64,000 nt of DNA from Dokdonella_A sp049583635 (GCA_049583635.1 JBAUWF010000093.1:1-64000), one strand, 5' to 3'. Numbered from the stretch's first letter, positions 18,101 through 26,506 are shown. A program made the numbers and translations. Notes: a model not told the origin generated them from the sequence alone.

Positions 18101-18288
18101 GTGACGGGCCACCGTATTTTCCGATGGCGCGCGCGATCGCCGGCGGGCTGTTGTTCTCAACATTGATGACGTTGCTGGCGCTGCCGGTGATCTACTCGCT
18201 GCTCGACGATGCGAGGAACTGGTTGCGGGCGGTCGTGCGCGATGCGCGCGCGGGCAGGGTGCGTCGTCGCGTGCTGCCGGCCGGATGA
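15187..18288 (+). CDS. RND efflux permease, second of tandem pair, altered proton relay
   Basis: 1033 residues, the same superfamily and topology as the preceding permease but clearly divergent. At the TM4 relay position it reads LVDNAVVVVE (Asp406-Asn407 instead of Asp-Asp), and in TM10 VVVNNGIVMI has Asn915 where AcrB-type pumps have lysine. The start ATG overlaps the previous stop (ATGA), indicating translational coupling and a fixed ratio of the two proteins. Known precedents for two permeases sharing one adaptor are MdtBC-type heterotrimers; whether these two co-assemble is inference. Loss of relay residues suggests this subunit is passive or uses other residues for coupling. Confidence 0.9.
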   Translation: MNARKSGGGWSLAELSLKRPVTAIMFFVTVTLVGLIAAVRLPLEYFPDIDAPFLLIDVPYPGSTPTEIERTLTRPIEEALSTLSGIQRMNSTSRADGVQLFLEFKWGQDVASKAIEAREKIDAIRDELPSDLKRYFVQKFSTADAPVLQLRISSDRDLSNSWDLIDRKLKRPLERLPGVAKVEIQGVAPPEVQIELASDRVIAHGISLNDLVKRLQAANFSVAAGQIDAGSYRYRVQPKGEWSSLEDIRNFVVDDSGLKLRDIATISLQPSRLDYERRLDMKPAVAVDIYRERSANLVDVGKAVLAEVSSASAAPEMHGLKLFFLENQAKGVTDSLGELGKAGLIGMLLSVLVLYFFLRDWPSTLMVSLAIPICFVMTLGCMYFFGISLNVLSMMGLLLAVGMLVDNAVVVVESIYQYREKYPDQPWYCAIEGTRVVGTAITAGTLTSIIVFLPNVFGERNPISIYLTQVAVSMAIAQLASWLVAVSLIPMLSARLPPPRFIGRKTLVTRLRTRYERLIGWTLGHRGWTMLGVVALLILSFVPIGATKKDMFPAGDTRVLRLQYDLNGSYRLPELEHSIDRVERYLLAHKKAFEIDMVYSYFDEKGQVQTSLLLTDDRHAQRSAGAIMDDIRKGLPKLAIGEVSFDRQKSGASGEGLKLSLIGDSNSELHDVAESVLPVLKAVPGLRDVRLDQNAADREVTLHVDRERARQFGFSADAVAQYVSVALRGTALKEFRHGDSEIPVWLRFQNADTQSVDDIGRYDLRAPDGTRVPLLSMVDLHRQDAASVIQRENRQTALPIQANLAAGTTMDDARKAIDKAMKSVTLPGGYSWTYGTSFQESDDAGQRMAFNTLIALVLVYVVMCAMFESLIFPAAIMVTFVFSVFGVFWLFWLTGTTFSIMASIGVLILMGVVVNNGIVMIVHINQLRHLGLARTDALRQGSSERLRPILMTMGTAILGMVPLCLGTTQLGGDGPPYFPMARAIAGGLLFSTLMTLLALPVIYSLLDDARNWLRAVVRDARAGRVRRRVLPAG

Positions 18289-18326
18289 GTTGGACTCATT
18301 TGCCGAGCGACCGGGAAAACGAAGCG

Positions 18327-18345
18327 GTCGATAGTTGTTATCGAC
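18327..18345. terminator. Hairpin between convergent RND and DUF349 genes
   Basis: A perfect 7-bp stem, GTCGATA-GTTGT-TATCGAC, lies 38 bp after the second permease stop and 4 bp after the DUF349 stop. A smaller hairpin (ATGAGT/ACTCAT, 18285-18299) overlaps the permease stop. The position fits a shared terminator for the convergent genes; there is no T-tract. Confidence 0.35.
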
Positions 18346-18348
18346 TGC

Positions 18349-20937
18349 TCACGGCAGGCTGTCGAGCGCTGCCCGCAGCGCGCGTTCGAGGCGCGCGTGA
18401 AGCGTCGCTGCGTCGTCCGGCAGCCGCACGACGCTGAAGGCCTCCAGCAGTTGTCCGAGCCGTTGCGCAGGTGATGCCCGATCGTCACCACGAAGATGCG
18501 CCGACAGTCGGGCGAGTTGCTGATCACGGCGCCGTTGGCGATCTTCGACCGGCGTGTCGATGCCGGCCAGCGTTTCCAGTTGTACCAGCAGATCGCGTGC
18601 GACGTCGATGTCGTCGTCTGCAGTGTCGCCCGATCGTTGGTCCTGTGTGAATGCTGCTTCGAACCGCGCGGAAAGAACCTCACCGGCGACGCTGTCCGCA
18701 ATGCGTTCCCAGCGTGCATGTAAGTCCGCGGTGCTGGCGTCACGTTCGGCCTCGCGGCAAAGGCGATAACGCTCCATCCAGTTGTCGAAACTGGCACGAC
18801 GGACATTGCGCGCGCGCTGCGCGCGCGCTTCGCGCAGGGCGGCTTGCGCGTCGCGATAACGACGACCGAGCGCCTCGTCACGCACATCGAGCGTTTTCCA
18901 GCGCGATTCCAGCATCGCGATCTGCGATCGTTGCGAAGACTCGGATCCCGATGCGCACGCTTCGAGCGCGACACAAATCTCGGCTGCTTCTTTGGCAGTG
19001 GCCGCTGCTTGCACGAGCTCCGCATCGCGCGCGGCCGCGGCACGGGCTGCGCTCTCCGCGCGCTCGATGTCGATCTGCGCGAATGCCGCGTCGAGTGCGG
19101 CGCGAAAGCTTCTCCATTGCGTCTGATCGCGATGGCGCCGGCCGTTGCCTGTTGCTTGCCAGCGTTTTTGCAGGGCACGCGCCGAGTTCGCGGTGGCGCG
19201 TGCGTCGCGACCGGCCAGCGCGCGGGCTTCCTCGATCAGCACGGTTTTTGCGTTTTCGACCGCAGCGTAGTGTGTGTTCAGACGTGCATTGAGGCGATCG
19301 AGCGCTTGTTTGATATCCGAGGCCAATTGCTTGCGTTCGCGCGGATCCACCTGGTCGAGATTGGTCAACGCGGCGGCTGCGCCCTGGCGAAGCTTGCGCA
19401 TGCCGCGCCAGTCGTCGCTGTCGTCGCGCAAGGTGTCGATCTGCGCAAGTAGCTCGACGATTTCTTGTACGCGCGTCTGACGCACTGCCTGCCTCTTCTT
19501 GAAATACGGCTTGGCCGGCTCGAGCGCTTGGCGGCAGAGCATGGCAAAGCGACGGGCCATGCCACGCGATGCCTGCCCGGTCGATGCACCCTCCATTTGA
19601 TGGAGGCGGTTCCACTCGACGCGCGCTTCGCGCACGCGTGTCGCCACCGCGTCGGGATGCAAACCCGCACGGGGCAGGGCATGCATCTCCTCGCAAAGTT
19701 TCCGGCGGCGCTGATTATCGCCCCAGCGCTGCCAGCGACTGATTTGTCCGTAACGTTCCTCGGCGGCGTTCAAACGGCGCAATGCCGATCGTGTCAGATT
19801 GCGGCGACACTGTTTGCGCAGGTCGATCATGTGCGCGTGCGCCGCATGCGCTTGCTTGGCCTTGCCGTTGTCGAGGGCTCGTTCGAACGCGAGCAGTGCC
19901 CGTTCGAAGTGCTCCAGCAGCAACTGCTGTTGTTCACGCTCGCGAGCCACCGCCGTTTCGGCGGCGGCGATCGAAGCGTCGAAACGTGCTCGTGCGGCGA
20001 ATGCTTTGAGCGTCGTATCGCCGGTGCCTTCATCCTCGGCGCTGGTCGGTTGTGAACACTCCAGTTCTTCTGCGTTTTCGGATGTTGGCGCGCGCATCTC
20101 GTGATCCGCGGGCGGCGATGCATCCGGCGTAGCGTTCGGGGATGTCGCCGGAGCAGCCATGATCGGATTGCGGCTCGCCGCGAGCAGCGTGCACGCCGCC
20201 GCGTAGCGTTTTACGATTCCCGCCGGAACGCGATCGATGATGCTCTGCCATTCGCGTTCGATTTCAGATTCGTCCGACCGCAATGCGGGCGCACGCACCA
20301 GGTGTTCGAGGTGCTCACACAATTCGCGTGCGCGCGCGTTGAGCGTGCTGTCATCGTTGCGTGCAATACGCAGCGCGTCGAGGCGCGCGCGTGCGCGCCG
20401 GTTGATCTGCTTGTCGGTCCTTCGTGCGCGCTCGGCGATGCGTTCGAGCAGACCTTCATCGGTTATGCGTTCGAGTGCCGCGACGCGCAGATCGGGATCC
20501 GGATCACCGAGTGCCCGCTCGGCCAGCACGGAGGTGCGTTCGACACGAGCAAGTGCCGCACCGCGCATCGCCGATTCCGGCGCTTGGCGCGCGATGTGGT
20601 CGATCAGCTCCGGCGTGTCCTGCCCATGCAACAGTCGCAGGCGCTCATCCAGCGGTGGAGCAGCGGGATGCACACCGGCGAGGAGTTCGAGCCAGAGAGC
20701 CTGCGCCGCCGAGCGCACGTCGCCGTCGGCATCGTCGCGAGCGAGGATCTGCGTAAGGCCGGGTTCGGCGAGACGTCGCATCGCCGCGATGCGTACGCCG
20801 GCGTCCGGATCGGAACGCGCAATTTGCGGCAGCAACTCGCGCAGCTCGAGCGCGTCGTCTTTCTCGACCGCGCTTCGGCGTACGTTTCTATCGCCGGATT
20901 CCCAGCGTGGCTTGAACAGGTAGCGATGCAACGGCAT
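18349..20937 (-). CDS. DUF349-domain protein with HEAT-like N-terminus and coiled coil
   Basis: 862 residues, Arg/Ala-rich and almost wholly helical. The N-terminal third contains HEAT/Armadillo-like repeats (DALELRELLPQIARSDPDAG, DPDLRVAALERITDEG). The rest has repeated DUF349-type helical-hairpin segments with tryptophan signatures (WQATGNGRRHRDQTQWRSFR near 600) and long coiled coils. Such large DUF349 proteins occur in gammaproteobacteria without an established biochemical function. The start MPLHRYLFK lies 7 bp after the TraB-type gene's stop on the same strand, so the two are probably co-transcribed. No signal peptide or membrane segment is visible, so a cytosolic scaffold or nucleic-acid-associated role is possible but unproven. 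Confidence 0.75.
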   Translation of the reverse strand: MPLHRYLFKPRWESGDRNVRRSAVEKDDALELRELLPQIARSDPDAGVRIAAMRRLAEPGLTQILARDDADGDVRSAAQALWLELLAGVHPAAPPLDERLRLLHGQDTPELIDHIARQAPESAMRGAALARVERTSVLAERALGDPDPDLRVAALERITDEGLLERIAERARRTDKQINRRARARLDALRIARNDDSTLNARARELCEHLEHLVRAPALRSDESEIEREWQSIIDRVPAGIVKRYAAACTLLAASRNPIMAAPATSPNATPDASPPADHEMRAPTSENAEELECSQPTSAEDEGTGDTTLKAFAARARFDASIAAAETAVAREREQQQLLLEHFERALLAFERALDNGKAKQAHAAHAHMIDLRKQCRRNLTRSALRRLNAAEERYGQISRWQRWGDNQRRRKLCEEMHALPRAGLHPDAVATRVREARVEWNRLHQMEGASTGQASRGMARRFAMLCRQALEPAKPYFKKRQAVRQTRVQEIVELLAQIDTLRDDSDDWRGMRKLRQGAAAALTNLDQVDPRERKQLASDIKQALDRLNARLNTHYAAVENAKTVLIEEARALAGRDARATANSARALQKRWQATGNGRRHRDQTQWRSFRAALDAAFAQIDIERAESAARAAAARDAELVQAAATAKEAAEICVALEACASGSESSQRSQIAMLESRWKTLDVRDEALGRRYRDAQAALREARAQRARNVRRASFDNWMERYRLCREAERDASTADLHARWERIADSVAGEVLSARFEAAFTQDQRSGDTADDDIDVARDLLVQLETLAGIDTPVEDRQRRRDQQLARLSAHLRGDDRASPAQRLGQLLEAFSVVRLPDDAATLHARLERALRAALDSLP

Positions 20938-20944
20938 GAGTGCC

Positions 20945-22156
20945 CTACAACAGACTCTTGATGATTTGGAATCCGGCCAGATACTCGCCGATCATGGTGC
21001 CGAGATTGGTCAGCAGGAACACCAGCAAGGTGCGCGAGACCCGATTTTTCCACCAACCGGTCCAGTGCACCACATCATCGCGCAGGCTGTCGAAGTCGGC
21101 GACGCGTGGGCGATGCAGCCAGATCTCGACGCCCGCGCTGACGGCACCGGATGGTATGCCGGGACGAAAGGGCTTCAGTGGCGCCGCAATGAACGCGGCG
21201 AGGATGCTCAGCAGGTGGCCGCCGCCGGCCAGCGCACCGACGGCGGCGCAGCCACCCGTGAACAGTACCCAATCGCGCAGTGCGTCGACGCCGAGGCCGG
21301 CGTTGCGGCTGAACGCGATACCGATTGCGGCAGCGACCGCAACCAGCAAGCCGATCGCCAGCCATTTCGGCCATTTCGCCGCGGGCGGTACCATCGACAA
21401 CTGCGCGCACAGCGGTGCCGGTGCGCCCTGCTGGTCGGCGAGTTCCGTCGCCATGCCGGCCAGATGACCAGCGCCGATGACCACGAGTACGCTGCGAACC
21501 GGCTTTTCCATGCTTTCCGCGCGCAAGCGCGCGGCCATGTAGCGATCGCGTTCGGCGATCAGTGCGTTGTACAGGGGTGGCGATTCCTTCGCGAACTCGC
21601 TGAACATGGTGCCGAGCAGATCTCCCTGCTTGAGTTTCTCGACTTCATCTTCGCTGACTTCCTCGCGCGTCAACAAACTGCCGCCGAGACCACCGATGAT
21701 GCCCATGCGATCAAAAAACCCCACGCTGCGATAGGCGCGTTTGAGGGTGACGCCGACTTCGCGATCGATCAGCCAGACCGGCAGATCCCGCGCCTCGGCG
21801 CCGTCAATCGCAGCCTTCATCTCGGCGCCCGGCTCGATGCCGAACTGTTCGGCCAGACGCCGCTGGAATGCCGACAGTGCAAGATTGGCGGCGATGAGTC
21901 CGGCCTTGCCTTGGCGGATCACCTGGAACAGATCGAGATTGCGAAACGAATCGGGATCGCGCATCGCGCGATAACGCGGTTCGCACAATTCGACCGCGAC
22001 CGCATCGAACGTTTCGTGCGCTATCGCGGCATGTACCGCATCGGCGCTGACACGCGACACATGCGCGGTACCGAGCAGCACGTATTCCACGCCATCGCGC
22101 GTGACGCGCTCGATCGGTTGTCCGGCGAGCAAGTCCGGGATTGCCGGTGCCGTCAT
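20945..22156 (-). CDS. TraB/PrgY-family membrane protein
   Basis: 403 residues. The N-terminal 230 residues are a TraB domain: YVLLGTAHVSRVS, DAVAVELCEPRY and VLVVIGAGHLAGM give the conserved GTAH, ELC-x-x-RY and GxGH elements of this putative metal-dependent hydrolase fold, related to Tiki/EreA. The C-terminal 150 residues contain about four membrane helices (for example WLAIGLLVAVAAAIGIAF, then LAGGGHLLSILAAFIAAPL), the PrgY-like arrangement in which the domain is tethered to the inner membrane. In Enterococcus such proteins counter a peptide pheromone; the function here is unknown. It lies between aguB, 42 bp upstream, and the DUF349 gene. Confidence 0.8.
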   Translation of the reverse strand: MTAPAIPDLLAGQPIERVTRDGVEYVLLGTAHVSRVSADAVHAAIAHETFDAVAVELCEPRYRAMRDPDSFRNLDLFQVIRQGKAGLIAANLALSAFQRRLAEQFGIEPGAEMKAAIDGAEARDLPVWLIDREVGVTLKRAYRSVGFFDRMGIIGGLGGSLLTREEVSEDEVEKLKQGDLLGTMFSEFAKESPPLYNALIAERDRYMAARLRAESMEKPVRSVLVVIGAGHLAGMATELADQQGAPAPLCAQLSMVPPAAKWPKWLAIGLLVAVAAAIGIAFSRNAGLGVDALRDWVLFTGGCAAVGALAGGGHLLSILAAFIAAPLKPFRPGIPSGAVSAGVEIWLHRPRVADFDSLRDDVVHWTGWWKNRVSRTLLVFLLTNLGTMIGEYLAGFQIIKSLL

Positions 22157-22198
22157 GGCGCAATCTTGGATTCGGACATGATCTGCGGTCGCTCGGCG

Positions 22199-23086
22199 TC
22201 AATCGCGAAATCGGCGCAATAGATCGCCGTACGCGTCGATGCGCCGGTCGCGCAGGAACGGCCAGATGCGACGCACCGCGTCGCTGCGCGACAGATCGAT
22301 GTCGGCCAGCAGCAGTTCACGTTTTTCGCTGCCGGCTTGCGCGATGATTTCACCTTGCGGGCCGGCGACGAAACTCGACCCCCAGAATGCGATGCCGCGT
22401 CCGGCGCCGGGCGCGGCCTCGAACCCGGTGCGATTGCAAGCCAGCAAGGGCAGACCGTTGGCAACGGCGTGGCCGCGCTGCACGGTCAGCCAGGCATCGC
22501 GCTGGCGATTCCGTTCGGTCTGATCGTCGCCGGGATCCCATCCGATGGCGGTCGGATACAGCAACAGGTCCGCACCGGCCAATGCCATCAGGCGCGCAGC
22601 TTCCGGATACCACTGGTCCCAGCAAACCAGCACGCCGAGTTTGCCCAGCGACGTGGCGATCGGATCGAATCCAAGATCTCCCGGCGTGAAATAGAATTTT
22701 TCGTAATAGGCCGGATCGTCCGGGATATGGTTCTTCCGGTACATGCCGGCGATCGTGCGGCTTCGATCGAAAACGATCGCCGTGTTGTGATAAAGCCCGG
22801 CGGCGCGGCGCTCGAACAACGACGCGACGACGACCAGACCGAACTCTTCGGCCAGCGTGCCGATGCGCTCACTGGATGGCCCCGGAATCGCCTCGGCGCG
22901 ATTGAACTCGGCCACATCCTCGTGCTGGCAGAAATACGGCCCATTGTGCAGCTCTTGAAGCAACACGAGTTCGGCACCGGCCTGCGCCGCCTCGCGCATC
23001 CCGGCCTCGATCGCATCGAGATTGGCAGCGCGGCTGCCATGGTCAGTCTCCTGCAGGAGCGCGACCTTCAGATTTGTACCGATCAT
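22199..23086 (-). CDS. aguB: N-carbamoylputrescine amidase
   Basis: 295 residues, nitrilase superfamily. It hydrolyses N-carbamoylputrescine to putrescine, CO2 and ammonia, the second step of the agmatine deiminase route. The Glu-Lys-Cys triad is visible in LLQELHNGPYF, MYRKNHIPDD and VLVCWDQWYPEAARL. AIGWDPGDDQ and a long C-terminal match to AguB proteins separate it from generic nitrilases. The start MIGTNLKVALLQE at 23086 agrees with the family length (290-300); the longer frame to 23332 lacks support. Agmatine deiminase is immediately upstream on the same strand, so both pathway steps are together. Confidence 0.93.
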   Translation of the reverse strand: MIGTNLKVALLQETDHGSRAANLDAIEAGMREAAQAGAELVLLQELHNGPYFCQHEDVAEFNRAEAIPGPSSERIGTLAEEFGLVVVASLFERRAAGLYHNTAIVFDRSRTIAGMYRKNHIPDDPAYYEKFYFTPGDLGFDPIATSLGKLGVLVCWDQWYPEAARLMALAGADLLLYPTAIGWDPGDDQTERNRQRDAWLTVQRGHAVANGLPLLACNRTGFEAAPGAGRGIAFWGSSFVAGPQGEIIAQAGSEKRELLLADIDLSRSDAVRRIWPFLRDRRIDAYGDLLRRFRD

Positions 23087-23253
23087 CGTTCGGGACGACA
23101 AGAAAGCGGGACGCAATGGTAACAACGACCTGGCCGGTCCTGCGACCCGACTGCGCCGGCCCTCGTGATCCGACCCAAAAGCGGATTCGCGTGGAGTCTG
23201 GCTATGCCCATGTTTGCGTTTGGTTCCAATCGGATGGCTCCGGCGGTCCCGGG

Positions 23254-24306
23254 TCAGGTGTCGGACTTTGACGGTGCAAGGGCACCGGCCGGGATCTGCA
23301 TCGTCAGGCAGTGCAGGCTGCCGTTTTGCCAAATCAGCGGCCGGCAGGGTACGGGCATGATCTCGCGACCCGGGTACGCGGACGCGATGACACGCTGGGC
23401 CGCCACATCGGCCGCATCACCATAGGCCGGCACCAGCACGCCGCCGTTGAGGATCAGGTAGTTGGCATACGAGGCGGCGAGACGACGCTTGTTGTCGATG
23501 ATCGGATTCGGCCAGGGCAGGGCGCGCAACCGGTAGGGCCGCTCATGCTGAGTTCGTAATCCTGCCAATTCATCGCACATCGCTGCAAGTTCGCCGTAAT
23601 GGCTGTCTTGGGTATCCTCGCAGGCCTGAAACACGATGGTATCGTCGGGCGCGAATCGCGCCAGCGTGTCGATATGCGCGTCGGTGTCGTCGCCTTCGAG
23701 ATAGCCGTGATCGAGCCATAGAACGCGATCGGCACCCAGCGATTGTTCGAGTCGCTGCGTCAACGCCTCACGTGATTGATCGGGGTGGCGCTGGTGCAGG
23801 CAGCGCCAAGTCGTCAGCAGCGTGCCGGCACCGTCGGATTCTATCGCGCCTCCTTCGAGCGTCCAGTCGACGCGTTGATGTTGCGCATCTGGGAACAAAC
23901 CGTGCTCGATCAGTGCGGCGACCAGCCGGTCGTCGCGACGCGCATCGAACTTGCCGCCCCAGCCGCTGAAGCGAAAATCGCATATCCGAAAACGCGCGCC
24001 ATCGGTAAGCGTGATCGGACCGCTGTCGCGAAGCCAGGTGTCATCGTAGGCGGTTTCGACGAACCGCAAACGCATGCTGTCGATACCTGCCGTTGCCAGC
24101 AGACGCTCCACGCGCCGTTGCAGCGCTGCCGATGCGACGCAGATGATGACCGGTTCGAAACGCGTGATCGCGCGGATCAGTGCGGCGTAGCTCGATTCAA
24201 CCTCGGCCAGGCGCGATGCCCAGTCGGTGTCTTCGTGAGGCCAGGCGACGACTATCGCTGCCTGCGGCTGCCACTCCGCGGGCAGTCGAAACGGGCTGGC
24301 GCTCAT
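23254..24306 (-). CDS. aguA: Agmatine deiminase
   Basis: 350 residues, guanidino-modifying (pentein-fold) enzyme. It converts agmatine to N-carbamoylputrescine and ammonia. Typical motifs are the N-terminal MPAEW-like FRLPAEWQPQAAIVVAWPHE, DDTWLRDSGPI near residue 90, the histidine region WLDHGYLEGDDTDAHIDT near 210-225 and the catalytic cysteine in NGSLHCLTMQIP near 335. A GGAIE segment corresponds to the substrate-binding acidic residues. It is 168 bp upstream of aguB. Together they feed putrescine synthesis from arginine-derived agmatine; the arginine decarboxylase is not in the window. Confidence 0.95.
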   Translation of the reverse strand: MSASPFRLPAEWQPQAAIVVAWPHEDTDWASRLAEVESSYAALIRAITRFEPVIICVASAALQRRVERLLATAGIDSMRLRFVETAYDDTWLRDSGPITLTDGARFRICDFRFSGWGGKFDARRDDRLVAALIEHGLFPDAQHQRVDWTLEGGAIESDGAGTLLTTWRCLHQRHPDQSREALTQRLEQSLGADRVLWLDHGYLEGDDTDAHIDTLARFAPDDTIVFQACEDTQDSHYGELAAMCDELAGLRTQHERPYRLRALPWPNPIIDNKRRLAASYANYLILNGGVLVPAYGDAADVAAQRVIASAYPGREIMPVPCRPLIWQNGSLHCLTMQIPAGALAPSKSDT

Positions 24307-24309
24307 CTA

Positions 24310-24639
24310 TCAGCGGACAGAACGGCTGCGTTCGACGATATCTCGATTCAAGACGCTGTGCAGCACCAGGTTACGCTCGAAATAAACCGTGTAACCGGCA
24401 TAACGCCAGCGGTGGATCGGCGGGTGCTTCGACGTATCCCCACCGGCCGTCGGCAATTTCTCCAACGGAGCGCCGTAGTGGCGCTCGACCTGGGCCATGG
24501 TCATCCCGCGAACGGGCACGTCACTGCGAGACGCGTGATGCACATGCTTCGTGCGCAGAGTATCGGCCTGTGCGGGCAGCGAGATGAATCCCGCGGTCGC
24601 AAGCACGCACAACGAGGCGAGAACGGGCTTAAAGATCAT
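24310..24639 (-). CDS. Small secreted protein, conserved in Xanthomonadales (function unknown)
   Basis: 109 residues. A signal peptide (MIFKPVLASLCVLATAGF, cleavage near AQA) precedes a mature domain of about 80 residues. The segment VPVRGMTMAQVERHYG resembles the first helix of SmpA/OmlA-like (BamE-type) domains, and WRYAGYTVYFERNLVLHSVL the following beta-hairpin, so it may be a small periplasmic BamE-like fold; that is a weak structural guess. A good GGAG site precedes the ATG. It ends 3 bp before aguA begins, so it is the likely first gene of the agu transcript. Confidence 0.65.
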   Translation of the reverse strand: MIFKPVLASLCVLATAGFISLPAQADTLRTKHVHHASRSDVPVRGMTMAQVERHYGAPLEKLPTAGGDTSKHPPIHRWRYAGYTVYFERNLVLHSVLNRDIVERSRSVR

Positions 24640-24779
24640 GATTCAAGCTCCTGTCGTACCGGGATAAAATCGCCAAGCCGCGTTTGTAGCAGAAGCGCGC
24701 CGCCTTGACCATGGCCGGTTTCGCAGTTCCGGAGTCGTTCCGATCGGTCCGCACGGTTGTTGCCGTGCGCTGAAACGGC

Positions 24780-24803
24780 AAAGGGCCGCAACGGCGGCCC
24801 TTT
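24780..24803. terminator. Strong intrinsic terminator downstream of rpmJ
   Basis: A perfect 10-bp stem (24780-24789 with 24794-24803) with an AACG loop; its outer pairs are AAA/TTT, so it can read as a terminator on both strands. It is 26 bp after the rpmJ stop on the minus strand. A second stem, GCACGG/CCGTGC (24751-24768), follows. Confidence 0.75.
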
Positions 24804-24829
24804 CTACGAATGGTTGTGAAAACGCCGTG

Positions 24830-24955
24830 TCAGCGCTGCCGCGCCTTGAAACGAGGGTTGCTCTTGCAGATCACGAATACCTTGCCGCGCCGCCTGACGA
24901 TCTTGCAGTCGCGATGACGTTTCTTGGCGGACTTCAGGGACGACAGTACTTTCAT
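24830..24955 (-). CDS. rpmJ: 50S ribosomal protein L36, YkgO-like (C-) form
   Basis: 41 residues: MKVLSSLKSAKKRHRDCKIV... ending NPRFKARQR. Ribosomal large-subunit protein. The zinc-binding form of L36 has a C-x-x-C pair plus a further Cys and His; here only DC and IC cysteines remain and the first cysteine position is occupied by other residues. It is therefore the zinc-independent form, the type typical of Xanthomonadales. The start was fixed by the family N-terminus and a GAGG site; the 64-residue frame extending to 25024 is a read-back into the promoter. It is a single-gene unit with its own promoter and terminator. Confidence 0.93.
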   Translation of the reverse strand: MKVLSSLKSAKKRHRDCKIVRRRGKVFVICKSNPRFKARQR

Positions 24956-24995
24956 GGAAAACCTCGTGGTGCTTGAGCTTGTGTTGAGCCGCCGA

Positions 24996-25024
24996 ATTCT
25001 ACCGACATCGCGACCCGCTTGCAA
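24996..25024 (-). promoter_or_regulatory. Predicted sigma-70 promoter of rpmJ
   Basis: On the minus strand TTGCAA (25019-25024) is separated by exactly 17 bp from TAGAAT (24996-25001). The leader before the rpmJ ATG at 24955 would be about 35 nt. It is a good match for an unassisted housekeeping promoter. Confidence 0.6.
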
Positions 25025-25155
25025 AGTTGCCGGCGCTGCGAAGGCAAGCGTGGCGGTCTCGCTTTCGCGGTTGCCGAGCGAGAATCAGCGGGTTCAGTCC
25101 GTCATTGATATATTGACCTGCCACCAGACAGGCAAAACCGTGAGGATCAACGAAT

Positions 25156-26037
25156 ATGGCTCACCCGGACGCTCGCAAGGCGGGTACCTTCAAGGTTGGC
25201 GGAAACGTCGCGATTAATCGTCTCGGTTTCGGTGCCATGCGCATCACCGGCCCGGGTGTCTGGGGCCCGCCGGCCAGTACGGCTGACGCCATTGAAGTCC
25301 TGCGGCGCCTGCCCGAGCTCAACGTGAACTTCATTGACACTGCCGATTCGTACGGTCCGGACGTGTCCGAAGCCCTGATCCGCGAAGCTTTGTATCCGTA
25401 CACCGGCATGCTGATCGCGACCAAGGGTGGGCTGACGCGCAGCGGCCCCAACCGCTGGGAGCCGGTCGGGCGACCCGAATATCTTCGGCAGCAGGCGTTG
25501 AAAAGTCTGGGCTGGCTGGGTGTCGAACAGATCGGCCTGTGGCAACTGCATCGCATCGATCCGAAGGTGCCGCGCGACGAGCAATTCGGCGCCATCAAGG
25601 CGTTGCTGGACGATGGGATCATCGCCCATGCCGGTCTCAGTGAAGTTTCGCTGGCCGATATCGAAGTGGCTTCGGAGTTCTTCAAAGTCGCTACCGTGCA
25701 GAATCGTTACAACCTGGTGGATCGGACCAGCGAGGGCGTGCTCGACTACTGCACCCAGAATGGGATTGGATTCATGCCGTGGTTTCCATTGGCGGGCGGC
25801 GAACTGGCGAGAAGCGGTTATCTGCTGGATCGTGTTGCCAAGGCGCACGACGCCACACCGAGTCAGATTGCGTTGGCCTGGATGCTCAAGCGAAGTCCCG
25901 TCATGTTGCCGATCCCGGGGACCTCCCGGCTCAAGCATCTGGAGGAGGACGTCGCGGCTGCCGGCATCGAGCTTTCCGATGACGAATTCGATGCCCTTGA
26001 TGCAAGCGGGAAGGCCGAGTACGAGCAGTTGCGATAA
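25156..26037 (+). CDS. Aldo/keto reductase family oxidoreductase
   Basis: 293 residues, NADPH-dependent TIM-barrel oxidoreductase of unknown substrate. The catalytic tetrad is visible: Asp and Tyr in NFIDTADSYGPDVSE (about 56-70), Lys in LIATKGGL (about 88) and His in GLWQLHRID (about 131). NADP-binding elements near the C-terminus include IPGTSRLKHLEEDVAAAGI. It is closest in style to the YdbC-like group rather than to aldose reductases. A GAGG site precedes the ATG. It is monocistronic, divergent from rpmJ. Confidence 0.85.
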   Translation: MAHPDARKAGTFKVGGNVAINRLGFGAMRITGPGVWGPPASTADAIEVLRRLPELNVNFIDTADSYGPDVSEALIREALYPYTGMLIATKGGLTRSGPNRWEPVGRPEYLRQQALKSLGWLGVEQIGLWQLHRIDPKVPRDEQFGAIKALLDDGIIAHAGLSEVSLADIEVASEFFKVATVQNRYNLVDRTSEGVLDYCTQNGIGFMPWFPLAGGELARSGYLLDRVAKAHDATPSQIALAWMLKRSPVMLPIPGTSRLKHLEEDVAAAGIELSDDEFDALDASGKAEYEQLR

Positions 26038-26506
26038 CGGGTTTCTTCAACGCTGCACATGAAGTTGATTTTACATAATATGCATATGCACCGATTTGTT
26101 TGGGTCCAGAGGCCACGGCGTACTTGGCGTATCGTGATCTTCGTTTGGTAAGTGTCTCGGGCAGTAGGTATGTGCCGATCTGCTCGGTGTGAGTCGTCGC
26201 ACGGGGCGTTGTCGGGCCACGATCGCTCGCGTGTGACTTGGGCCGTGGTGGCGGGTGTTTGACGGGAGCGCTTGCAAGCCCGTTCGTGGCAACGTGCATG
26301 CGCAAGGCATCAACCCGGCTTGTCAGCCCGCGATTCGACCGGGGCTGGCTTGCCGGTGGTGGCCGCTGACGCGAGCCTGGCGCTGATATGTGCGGCGTGC
26401 GACTGATTGAAGCGCCGGAAGGGCCCTACCCTGTTTTGGTTGCTCCGCGACAAGTCCGAATCGCGTGCGATTTCTCTCGTTTTCGCCGGAAAGGCTTGCC
26501 GGAGGG
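26038..26506. other. 470-bp intergenic stretch with no recognisable gene
   Basis: I find no supported coding, tRNA or ncRNA feature between the aldo/keto reductase and tadA. The left part (26070-26100) is AT-rich and contains the 10-bp palindrome TGCATATGCA (26081-26090). Open frames here show no family resemblance and use codons unlike the neighbouring genes. It may be residual DNA from a lost gene. Confidence 0.5.

Noticed and set aside
26081..26090. Palindrome TGCATATGCA in the tadA-side intergenic region
   Set aside because: Short, AT-rich and not aligned with a promoter or gene; probably chance.
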